From positions 434,001 to 498,000 of the forward strand of contig JANUWI010000015.1 of assembly GCA_025504975.1 (NCBI GenBank): DNA of 64,000 nt, read 5' to 3'. A program made the translations under genes and the position numbers. The notes beneath the pieces are model-generated. The model ran no database searches and had not been told where the DNA came from. It saw nothing but the letters and a program-made list of their open reading frames with translations. Numbering within the stretch: the first letter of the stretch is position 1; the number at the start of each line of letters is the position of its first letter. Of the stretch, positions 56,275 to 64,000 are shown piece after piece. Source of the stretch: Plenodomus lindquistii (taxonomy: Eukaryota > Ascomycota > Dothideomycetes > Pleosporales > Leptosphaeriaceae).

Positions 56275-57378
56275 TCAAGCAGCATAAGCAGGAGGAGCAT
56301 CCAAACCACCTCCCGAAGCCGCAACTCCACTCCCAGTAACCCTCCCAAACGCCTCCTCCCTTGCCCTCTGCAACTCCACCCTCCTCGCACTCAGCTCATT
56401 CTGTGCACTCTTAATCTCTCCCTCCATCCTCCCGACGATCTCTTCCCTCCCCTTAATAACCTCCCCACACCTATTTCCCGCCCGATCAACAAGCGCCATA
56501 CTCTTCTTAATCTCCTCATGCATATTCATATCGCTGAAGATATTATCAAACACCACATCACTCCAGATACTACCAATTTTGACCACGATATCGCCAATAT
56601 GCGGAATCTCCGGCGCAGCGTGCTGAATCTGCTGTTGTAGCATGCGAACTTGCTGGATAGACGAGTCTGCGCGCTCGAGGAAGCTACGCTTTTGCATGCT
56701 CGCCATTTGGCCGCCGCCGAACATGTCGTATTGCGACATGCCGTATGCGCTGTCGAGGTTGTTGCGGGCCTCGGAGAGTTTGGCGCTTGTCTGGCCGAGT
56801 AAGAATAGGGTGTGGTGTTCGTGGGCGAGCTGCTGGTTGAGGGTTTGCACTTTCTGGGATGCGGTGGTGCAGGCTTGTTCCTTGTTGTCCTCGTCTGGAA
56901 ACTCGGGCGTGGGTCCTGCGAAGATGGAATTGTACAGTGCGTCCAGGTCGGCTTGGAGACGTTGGTGCCGTTGGGCTTCGGCTTCGTAGCGCGACTTTTG
57001 AGTCTCAGCTTCGGCTTTCAATTGTGTTGCATAGGCTAATTCGTCTTCGGCCGACTTCTGCGCTTGGATGGCATCGAAATATTCTTTCTCTTCTTTCGCG
57101 GCTTTCTCGCTGAATCGCTCTTTGCGGCCTGAGGCTTTGTGGGCGAAGCGGCGGAGGGTAGAGTCGCGATATTTCTCGTGGTCTTTCAATTCCAAAGCAG
57201 TTTTGCGCTTGAGGTCCTGGACGCGCTTGGATGTTGATGCGATCTGAGCATCTAAATCGGTGATGTATAGTTTCTGCTGAGCGAGCTGACAAGGTGCAGC
57301 ATCGGTCTCCGAGAGGCCTTGCATCAGCTGAGCGTTCTGCGACGCAGCTTGTTGAATCTTGGAGTAGATGGTACTCAT
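56275..57378 (-). CDS. coiled-coil protein, 367 aa, unknown function
   Basis: Single exon from ATG 57378 (MSTIYSKIQQAASQNAQLMQ) to the stop at 56275. Nearly the whole length is charged helix rich in Ala, Glu, Gln, Lys and Arg: KRVQDLKRKTALELKDHEKY, SEKAAKEEKEYFDAIQAQKS, QTLNQQLAHEHHTLFLLGQT and GRMEGEIKSAQNELSARRVE. A break near residues 215-235 contains YGMSQYDMFGGGQM. The C-terminus is Gly/Ala/Pro-rich and ends DAPPAYAA. There is no signal peptide or membrane helix. It looks like a conserved fungal cytosolic scaffold, perhaps membrane-associated in the manner of BAR-like helical bundles, but that is speculation. It marks the right conserved flank of the accessory island. Confidence 0.82.
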   Translation of the reverse strand: MSTIYSKIQQAASQNAQLMQGLSETDAAPCQLAQQKLYITDLDAQIASTSKRVQDLKRKTALELKDHEKYRDSTLRRFAHKASGRKERFSEKAAKEEKEYFDAIQAQKSAEDELAYATQLKAEAETQKSRYEAEAQRHQRLQADLDALYNSIFAGPTPEFPDEDNKEQACTTASQKVQTLNQQLAHEHHTLFLLGQTSAKLSEARNNLDSAYGMSQYDMFGGGQMASMQKRSFLERADSSIQQVRMLQQQIQHAAPEIPHIGDIVVKIGSIWSDVVFDNIFSDMNMHEEIKKSMALVDRAGNRCGEVIKGREEIVGRMEGEIKSAQNELSARRVELQRAREEAFGRVTGSGVAASGGGLDAPPAYAA

Positions 57379-58043
57379 TTTGCGAAAGGTAAGCTAGTTT
57401 CAGTTGGTGCAGTGTGAAATGGAACGGTATACGTTGGTATTGTGGAGCCGAGAGTAGGCACGACTTTATGTCATCTGGCACAGTGACACAGCCACCATAG
57501 CCACGCTTGGCAGATGGCTTGTCAGCCTGAACCACCATAGTTGGAGGCCTGATCTGCATTCTTCACGTATCGAGAGGCTGCGTCGATGTTGGTCGTATCG
57601 TTTAGGTTTTAGCCGCAGCACGCCCTAGGTATCCGCTAAGCACGTTGTGGTGCAGAGTGGCTGAGCCGTCGATCAAATCAGGTATGGGGGTAGTGCCACC
57701 GGACCTTGCCTCCATCTTGTGGCTCATTCATGATTTCCATGTGGCTGACATCAAAATGTCCATGTTCAATGATGGTGATGACGCCGGAAGATGAAGAATC
57801 GGATCCCGCGTATCTAACGGGAAGTCGAGTTACCCCGCAAGGCATCTTTAGCCGACCATGTTTGAAAAGGCAAGGCGTGCCTAATGCTGTTGTACGAGGC
57901 CCCACCTTATGCAATGGCACGACGTCGGCTAGACGCTGTGTACCAGCGACCTGGAACAAAATGACCGACCAAAATGCTGTTTCAATCTCTCTTCCTCTTT
58001 CTTTGCTGTCTACCCCCCATCGTTCCCCTCACTACGCATCACA
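57379..58043. other. divergent promoter gap
   Basis: About 660 bases between the divergently transcribed coiled-coil gene and the DUF1593 gene. No supported gene inside. Confidence 0.5.
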
Positions 58044-59598
58044 ATGGCGACAGAAAAACTGCAGACCTTTCCGGAGAAACCCCGCGTGTTCATCTTGTCC
58101 GACATCTCCAATGAACCTGACGACGCCGAATCCCTCGTCCGATACCTACTTTACTCGAATCAATTCGAGACCGAAGGCCTGGTGGCATGCACAAGCACAT
58201 GGCTAAAGAACGTAACGCACCCCGAAGACATGCACAAAATCATCGATGCCTACGCAAATGTAGTCCCCAACCTGAACAACCACGTGCACCCAAACCACCC
58301 TTATCCATCTGCAGACCACCTGAAAAGTCTCATCCGATCAGGCGCTGAAGTATACTTCCCTCTTTGTTGTTCTTGCACCACCCGTAGACCTGCATTCTCA
58401 TTTGATCACGTGGCATGGCTAATCCCACCAACCCTAGACCTACGGCATGACCGCCGTCGGGACCTCCATCCCCCTCTCCCCGGGAGCCTCCCTTCTCTAC
58501 ACTCGGATCACCACACCCTCGACACAACCCCTCTGGATCCTCTGCTGGGGCGGCACTAACACGCTTGCCTCCGCGCTCCTGAAAATCGACGACGACTACG
58601 ACCCCGAAGACGCAAAGCGACTCCTCTCTCGTCTCCGCGTGTACGCCATCTCCGACCAAGACGACACCGGCGCCTGGATCCGCAACTCCTTCCCCGACGT
58701 CTTCTACATTGCCAGCGTGCACGGCTGGAACCAATACGGTCTCGCAGCCTGGACAGGGATAAGCGGGGAATCGTACTACGGGTTTGACGCTGGGGGACCC
58801 GATGGCACGAAATGGACTTCTTCCTGGCTGAAAGCGAATATCCAGATTGGACCGCTGGGAGCAGCGTACCCAGACCCTTTGTATATTGCAGAAGGCGATA
58901 CACCGACGTTTCTGTACTTAATTCAGAACGGCCTGAGTTTGCCTGATCACCCAGATTATGGGTCTTGGGGTGGGAGATATGTAAAGACTGATCCATCGGC
59001 TGAGGGGTTAAATAGTAATCATCATTCCGACGCCGTGGACCGCGTTACAGTCGACGGGAGGAATTATACAAGTAACCATGCGACGATCTGGCGCTGGCGC
59101 GATGCGTTTCAGAATGATTTTGCAGCTCGGATGCGGTGGACGGTGGAGAGCGCTTTTGATGTTGCGAATCACCACCCGGTGATTACGCTCAACGATCTCC
59201 CTGGGTTGGCGCCTGTGCGTATCGAAGCAGAAGCCGGAAGCACGATTACTCTTGATACAGCGGGGACGTATCATCCGAATGATCGGGGGTTGACGTTCGA
59301 GTGGTGGCACTATCGCGAGCCTACTGCTACACAGTGGTTGGTTGATGCCGAGGTTGCGGAGTTGGCGATCACGCCTGTGGATGAGGCGCGTAAGGGAAGG
59401 AAGGTTGAGGTTCGGATTCCGCCGCCGGAGAAGTCTGCGGTGGATATTACGAGTAGGAAGCCGGTTGCTGTGGGTCAGGTTATGCATCTTGTGCTTGAGG
59501 TGATCGGGGAAGGAGAGCCGACGCTGACGAGTTATCGGAGGGTGTTGATACAGGTGACCAACAAGGAGTTGAGGGGTGGTGCGGAGGAGCGTAAGTAG
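58044..59598 (+). CDS. DUF1593/Sde182-type nucleoside-hydrolase-like protein
   Basis: Two exons (58044-58349, 58438-59598) with an 88-nt intron give 488 residues. The N-terminal half has the nucleoside-hydrolase-like motif FILSDISNEPDDAESLVRYL, whose aspartates resemble the calcium-binding DxDxxxDD-type site. TEGLVACTSTWLKNVTHPED follows, and after the intron WILCWGGTNTLASAL, VYAISDQDDTGAWIRNSFPD and SVHGWNQYG. The middle has LYIAEGDTPTFLYLIQNGLS and the C-terminal half is a beta-rich Sde182-like domain (DTAGTYHPNDRGLTFEWWHY). Bacterial relatives are called cellulose-binding, but the true substrate of fungal members is unsettled. There is no signal peptide, so it is probably intracellular. 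Confidence 0.88.
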
Positions 59599-59653
59599 TC
59601 ATGAAGGATACATGAGTAGTTTATTGGAGGTGAAACAGCACTTCCACTGCATT

Positions 59654-59683
59654 GTCGAAGTCGAAGTCGAAGTCGAAGTCGAA
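59654..59683. repeat. GTCGAA hexamer x5
   Basis: Five perfect GTCGAA units between the stops of two converging genes, followed by a GAG. It is downstream of both coding regions, so any length change would affect 3' untranslated sequence only. Confidence 0.92.
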
Positions 59684-59720
59684 GAGACGACCAAAATGAA
59701 TCCCATTTCCATTGCGCGCA

Positions 59721-61173
59721 TCACGAGTACGAGAAGCCATCGCATTCTGGGTGTGCATCTGAGATGATTGTTGGAGAGACCGCTGGCGAAGTGCGGCCGA
59801 TGACACTACCTTCAGCATCTTCGCAGACCTTGAGGTACGATGTGCCCCACCCTTGCGACACACCAGTAATCGTACTATACAGTGTGCAAGACCAAGAGAA
59901 AACAACAAAGTCTTTATCGGGCCAAATATTGTTATCGAATCCGACACAGGTCTTGTCATCTGCGCAAAGCTGGAGACATCCATGATTAAAGTCCTTGCTG
60001 CTAGGCGTAATGCTTATTTTAACGGAGCCCGACGTGGGCATCTGGCCGCATTTCGCTTGGAAACCATGCTTACACTGCTCATTTGTGGCACTGCAGGAGA
60101 AGATATCCGTGGTCGCAGGGGTACAGCCCGGAACTGAGAAGCAGGCCGGTGGGGGAATGGCGGAAGGTGTTGTGCTGACGCTGGCAATGATTGACAATGA
60201 TGCTGGGGTGGGTGCAACAGCGTTCGGGGATATTACGTTTGACGAAGAAGCAATCGAAGCGTCCTGTGTTGCGCTGCTCACTGAACTGCTCGATGCCGAT
60301 GATGAACCTGGTTATATTAGTTATGAGAACATCGTTGGCTGGGCGTGATGCTTACGATGAGATGAGCTTGTTGAAGCTACGAAGGAATCAGAACGCGATG
60401 ATCTTGCAGCGGTATACACCGAAGGGGTAGTTCGTATTTTTGTTGAAGAGATGGCAACCGACAAAGACTTGCACAACTTTGAGCTTGTAGTCTGCTTCGC
60501 AGTTGAAGTGGAGCGTTTTGAAGATGTGTGAGTGGACGTCTGGCTTGTGATTTTCTTCGTAGATGAAGTGGAACTTTCCGAAGATGTACGTGTCGACGTT
60601 CGAGTAGACTTGACAGACCAGCTGACCTGCTCACATTTCCCGAATCCTTTCTGACATGTCTTTGCTTGGCAGTACGCTAGACATGTTAGCCAAAAAGACA
60701 ATGATTGCTGCTATGCGCATACCCGAAGTAGAGCCACAGTATGAACTATATCCGTTGTCAGTCATCTCTTCTCAAGAAAAAGCATGGAATTCTCACTATT
60801 CGGAACAACAATCACCCCACTGAGATCCAAAGCAGGTTCGTCCACCGAAATTTGCTCCGCATCTTGCATTGGTGCTGACACGCTGTGTGGCAACAGGCGC
60901 AGCAGCTGATGTATGACAGGTACTTGTCATGGACATCGCTTTGGTGGACAACTTTGCGATGTCGCATGTGCCAAAATTGGGATTGCATCCTGTCCCACAG
61001 TATGCCTTGGTCGACCCGCACCACCCATACTGAGAACTGCAGCTGCCCTCAGAGAAGCCCATGCATGTATAGCCCCGATTGCCCCTGCATGATCCATCCC
61101 TGGACACTCTTTGGCGCTGAGCGGTAATCCCCAGTGGCGTCAGAACTAGTAGGAGGAAAGCCGCACAATGCAT
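59721..61173 (-). CDS. secreted protein: two chitin-binding domains, Ser/Thr linker, Apple-like end
   Basis: Four exons (61173-60797, 60745-60723, 60676-60356, 60307-59721) with 51, 46 and 48-nt introns give 435 residues; the second exon has only 23 nt. The start is ATG 61173 because the codon six triplets upstream is TTG. The signal peptide is MHCAAFLLLVLTPLGITA. Hevein-type domain 1 has GSCSSQYGWCGSTKAYCGTG and CNPNFGTC. Domain 2 has SQWGDCCSEYSYCGSTSAYC, assembled across two introns, and CQKGFGKC. A Ser/Thr/Lys linker follows (TSRTSSESST-like repeats), then one cysteine domain with HGCLQLCADDKTCVGFDNNI, similar to the Apple-like repeats of the protein at 29049-31200. It is probably secreted and chitin-binding. 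The order of parts matches that relative, but it has one C-terminal repeat, not three. Confidence 0.85.
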
Positions 61174-61710
61174 CACGGCTAGCTTGGGCAAGATCTTCGA
61201 CAGGAATTGTACCTAACAAGATGCGTCTTGTGAAAGAGAAGACATTCTTTTAAGTTGAAGTCGAGGCATTGAGCTAGGAGACTCAAACGCAGGATAGTGA
61301 GGAAATAGGTCATCTCCCCATCTGTAGACTGCATACCAGCCGTCCGAAAAGGGAAGTTGTGGCTTACACGAAGCAATGGGCAATGCACGATCTCTCCCAA
61401 GTCTAGGCCGACCAATAGGTATTGGCAAATGGAAGCGAGAACTGTTTTTGAAGCGTCGAAGGCCGGCTACCCCCACCATGAGTGCGGTCTTACCAGAGAA
61501 AGTCAGGCAATGATCGTCATGCATCAGAGCTATCAGACACGCGCGGCTCTCACCAGTCGCATGCAAATGCGAAATTCTGTAGATAGATGTCGAGTCCAAG
61601 TGGAGAGTGGAGGGCAACAGGTCAGTCGCATTGCGGCTGAGTTGCAGGCAGATGCCAAGCCGACCGCTACTCTAGCTTCTGGAGCTGAAGCCGTCCAACA
61701 TGGCGCGACT
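61174..61710. other. gene-free stretch
   Basis: About 540 bases. A plus-strand frame (61357-61791) with several ATGs is antisense to the next candidate and shows no domain. Confidence 0.4.
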
Positions 61711-62027
61711 TTAGAGGCGACTCTGAGAGACAGCACGAGTGAGTATTCTGGTGTTGAGCTTACGATGAGAGATTGCATCAATGAAACGTAACCTGTATTG
61801 TCGAAGCGGTGGCTCTTGCGTGATGTGGCAATGCCAACAGCAGCGTGATGTGGACAATCCATGAGGCTGCAAGGACGAGATACATGGTCGTGAAGAGATT
61901 GTGACTGTTGTTTGGATGGTGGCGAAACAGAGTACGGGCTATTGTGTGACGTGTATTTGTGGTGTTGAGGGGCGACGGGACGGAAGCTCGGGGGTGTGGA
62001 TGGACCCTGTTCAGCCGGAAACATCAT
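61711..62027 (-). CDS. possible small protein, 91 aa
   Basis: ATG at 62027 opens MMFPAEQGPSTPPSFRPVAP, a Ser/Pro/His-rich stretch running through CPHHAAVGIATSRKSHRFDN. A 41-nt intron (61763-61723, GTAAGC donor, CTCTCAG acceptor) then leads to a four-codon last exon ending in TAA. Without splicing the frame stays open to 61533. It is divergent from the phosphoesterase gene and only about 180 bases from it. No family is recognised, and composition alone supports it. Confidence 0.33.
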
Positions 62028-62203
62028 CTTCAGGAACCTGCACCGTCATCTAGCGACGTGTCAGCAATACAAGAACGCGTCACGGGCGGCGGTAGCGAGG
62101 TGCAGTAGCCGTCTTGCAGTGCACACCGGGCATGCTCTCAGAGTTGCTTGCACCATCACCGTGTAGCCTTTGTATATTTGCAGTCGCAGTCCCACGTCGC
62201 ACA

Positions 62204-63175
62204 ATGGACCCTCTTCTCGCGGAAGCGGCTGAAGCCGCACCCAAGACGCCCACAGCCCCCACCTCCCCTCAGGCAGTGCAGGCCGGCCGCCTCTTTGCGA
62301 TTGGCGACATCCACCTGTCCTTCAAGGCGAATAGAGAAGCGCTCGAGAAGCTCCTTCCCCATCCTGATGATGACCTCATCTTGTGCGGCGACGTGGGCGA
62401 GAGCGCGGAGCACTGCAAGATAGCCTTCACCAAGGCGAAAGAGTGCTTCCGACGCGTCTTTTGGGTGCCCGGCAATCACGAGCTGTACACCCTGCCATCC
62501 GAAAAAGAGCATGGAGCGCGCGGCGAGGCCAAGTACCTCGAGTGCGTGGGGGTTGCGCAGCAGATGGGTGTCCTTACGCCCGAAGACGACTACATGCTGT
62601 GGCAGGGTGAGGGCGGGCCATGCCTGATCGCGCCCATCTTCACGCTGTACGACTACAGCTTTCGACCGGACCATGTCAAGCTGGAGGACGCGCTCGACTG
62701 GGCGCGCGAAAAGGACATTGAGGCCACCGACGAGCACCTGCTGCATCCCGACCCCTACGGCTCGCGTATCGAATGGTGCCACGCCCTCGTCGACAAGACA
62801 GAGAAGAAGCTCGCCGAGGCTGTCGCCGCGCATCCAGATGTTCGGCTTGTCATCATAGGGCATTGGCCATTGCGAAGTGGCCTGGTCTATCTGCCCAACG
62901 TGCCACGGTTTTCACTGTGGTGCGGCACTAAGAAGACTGAGGACTGGCACAACAAATTCAATGCGAAGGTCGTGGTTAGCGGCCACTTGCACATCAGGAG
63001 GACCGATTGGATCGATGACACACGCTTTGAAGAGGTGAGCTTGGGCTATCCACGTCAATGGAAGGAATGCCAGGATCGTGGCCTTGACATCAACGACCTG
63101 TTGCGCGAAATCCTTCCCGGGCCACAAGTACCCCCAGCAGAGCGACACGGCACCATTTTTCGACGATATGGCTGA
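62204..63175 (+). CDS. calcineurin-like metallophosphoesterase
   Basis: Single exon of 323 residues from ATG 62204 (CACAATGGACC context, MDPLLAEAAEAAPKTPTAPT); the frame is open 30 codons further up, but that part is not conserved-looking. Metal-binding blocks appear in the family order: AIGDIHLSF (D-x-H), ILCGDVGES (G-D-x-x), VFWVPGNHELYTL (G-N-H-E), IIGHWPLRSG (G-H) and VVVSGHLHIRRTDW (G-H-x-H). Such enzymes bind two metal ions and cleave phosphomonoesters or diesters; the substrate cannot be told. TRFEEVSLGYPRQWK near the end is typical of a fungal and bacterial subgroup of small phosphoesterases. No signal peptide, so it is probably cytosolic. Confidence 0.9.
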   Translation: MDPLLAEAAEAAPKTPTAPTSPQAVQAGRLFAIGDIHLSFKANREALEKLLPHPDDDLILCGDVGESAEHCKIAFTKAKECFRRVFWVPGNHELYTLPSEKEHGARGEAKYLECVGVAQQMGVLTPEDDYMLWQGEGGPCLIAPIFTLYDYSFRPDHVKLEDALDWAREKDIEATDEHLLHPDPYGSRIEWCHALVDKTEKKLAEAVAAHPDVRLVIIGHWPLRSGLVYLPNVPRFSLWCGTKKTEDWHNKFNAKVVVSGHLHIRRTDWIDDTRFEEVSLGYPRQWKECQDRGLDINDLLREILPGPQVPPAERHGTIFRRYG

Positions 63176-63954
63176 TGAGTTCGGAGTGGGCCCATTCTCT
63201 CATTTGCATCACCCTCTCAGCCCGCAGCGTCGACCTTGAGCACCATATTTGTCGTTGGAACAATGCTCCAATGACCCCGCCATACTCGTCACGTTGTCTC
63301 ACACTCGCATCGCGATAGCCGGTGCAGCGGCTACGGAATGTTCCTGCGCCCGCGGGCACTATAAATCTCCCCTGCACCTGCCTGTTCCGTCTCAGCCTAG
63401 TCTGGCCCCACGAGCCAATAGTTGCACTGATCCACATCACGCCCTCTTCTCCCATTCGCTGCGCCGGCCCGTACGCTCAGACCCTGGTGATTGATTCAAG
63501 CGATCGACCCTTTGCCTTGCCAACCTCAGGGCTATCCTCCGATACTCAGGATGCGCATCTTGAATCGCTGCAAACGCATTGGGCCGACGGCCGGTAGAGC
63601 CTAGCCGACATTTCAATTGTCAGCACGTGGTACTGGTCTCATGGGAAAAACCACCAATAATTTCGAGATGCGATAGCGTGTGCGCTGCGAAAACGACTTA
63701 GCCTTGCCCGACAACTGGTTTGGCATAGTCCTACCGGTGCAGCAGCCCGCGATGGAATGCTTCACCGACGACATCGCAGACCACATGAGTACTTGCATTA
63801 GCCTTCAATTGGGCCCGCAACAGATCAGCAGGAACGAGTGCCGATCTTGGGAGTCTATATGAACCTCACACCCCTCTCCTCTGAACTATCGTTCACGGCT
63901 CTATTGTCCTTGTCTGCACTGCACTGCACAATCAGCTTAAAGCTAAACTTCAAG
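63176..63954. other. gene-free stretch / promoter of the last gene
   Basis: About 780 bases. A C/T-rich stretch and repeated TGCACTGCACTGCAC just before 63955 suggest the leader of the gene that starts there. No other feature is supported. Confidence 0.45.
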
Positions 63955-64000
63955 ATGCTGCTCAATCTCCCAATTCAACTCCTTGCACTTGCATCTTGCG
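63955..64000 (+). CDS. start of a secreted protein cut by the right edge
   Basis: ATG at 63955 in the context TTCAAGATGC opens MLLNLPIQLLALASC before the sequence ends. A short start and a hydrophobic run ending in small residues match a signal peptide. Only 15 codons are visible, so the product is unknown. Confidence 0.45.
   Translation, partial: MLLNLPIQLLALASC

Noticed and set aside
62114..62203. N-terminal extension of the phosphoesterase
   Set aside because: The frame is open, but the next ATG (62204) has a better context and the extension resembles untranslated leader in composition.

Overview
The window looks like a chromosomal segment of a filamentous ascomycete, most likely a Dothideomycete of the Pleosporales type; the class is an inference. 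The evidence is many 41-106 nt GT-AG introns with CTNAC-like branch sites, secreted proteins with hevein-type chitin-binding domains, a fungal P450, a bestrophin-type channel, an ascomycete AAA ATPase with a long N-terminal region, and the gene spacing. Gene models were built by hand from reading frames, splice signals and conserved residues. No RNA gene, transposase or CRISPR array was recognised.

Layout. 0-8 kb: the 3' end of a gene cut by the window edge, a small secreted protein, a 737-aa protein of an unrecognised family (called the core family here) and an allantoate-permease-type MFS transporter. 9-21 kb: a sugar-type MFS transporter, a basic Lys/Arg-rich protein, a second intact core-family gene, a small two-exon gene and an AAA ATPase. 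21-28 kb: a metabolic block with a homoserine kinase fused in frame to AIR synthase (PurM-type), adenine phosphoribosyltransferase and a RidA/YjgF-family deaminase. 29-38 kb: a secreted chitin-binding/Apple-like protein, a cytochrome P450 and a bestrophin-like channel.

39-55 kb is different. It is gene-poor and holds three recognisable diverged members of the core family, plus a fourth relative and an upstream remnant, all on the minus strand. They share a helical-looking core and mostly end in Lys/Arg-rich, nuclear-signal-like tails, and they cannot be read through without nonsense codons or out-of-frame junctions. In contrast, every conserved multi-exon gene in the window splices cleanly in frame. 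I read this as an accessory island of decaying or very fast-evolving paralogs, whose two intact relatives lie at 2.6-5.0 and 15.3-16.6 kb.

56-64 kb returns to ordinary content: a coiled-coil protein, a DUF1593/Sde182-type nucleoside-hydrolase-like protein, a second chitin-binding secreted protein, a possible small gene, a calcineurin-like phosphoesterase, and the first codons of a secreted protein running off the right edge.

The genes do not form one obvious pathway. The clearest functional grouping is 21-28 kb, where threonine synthesis, purine synthesis and salvage, and enamine/imine detoxification sit side by side.
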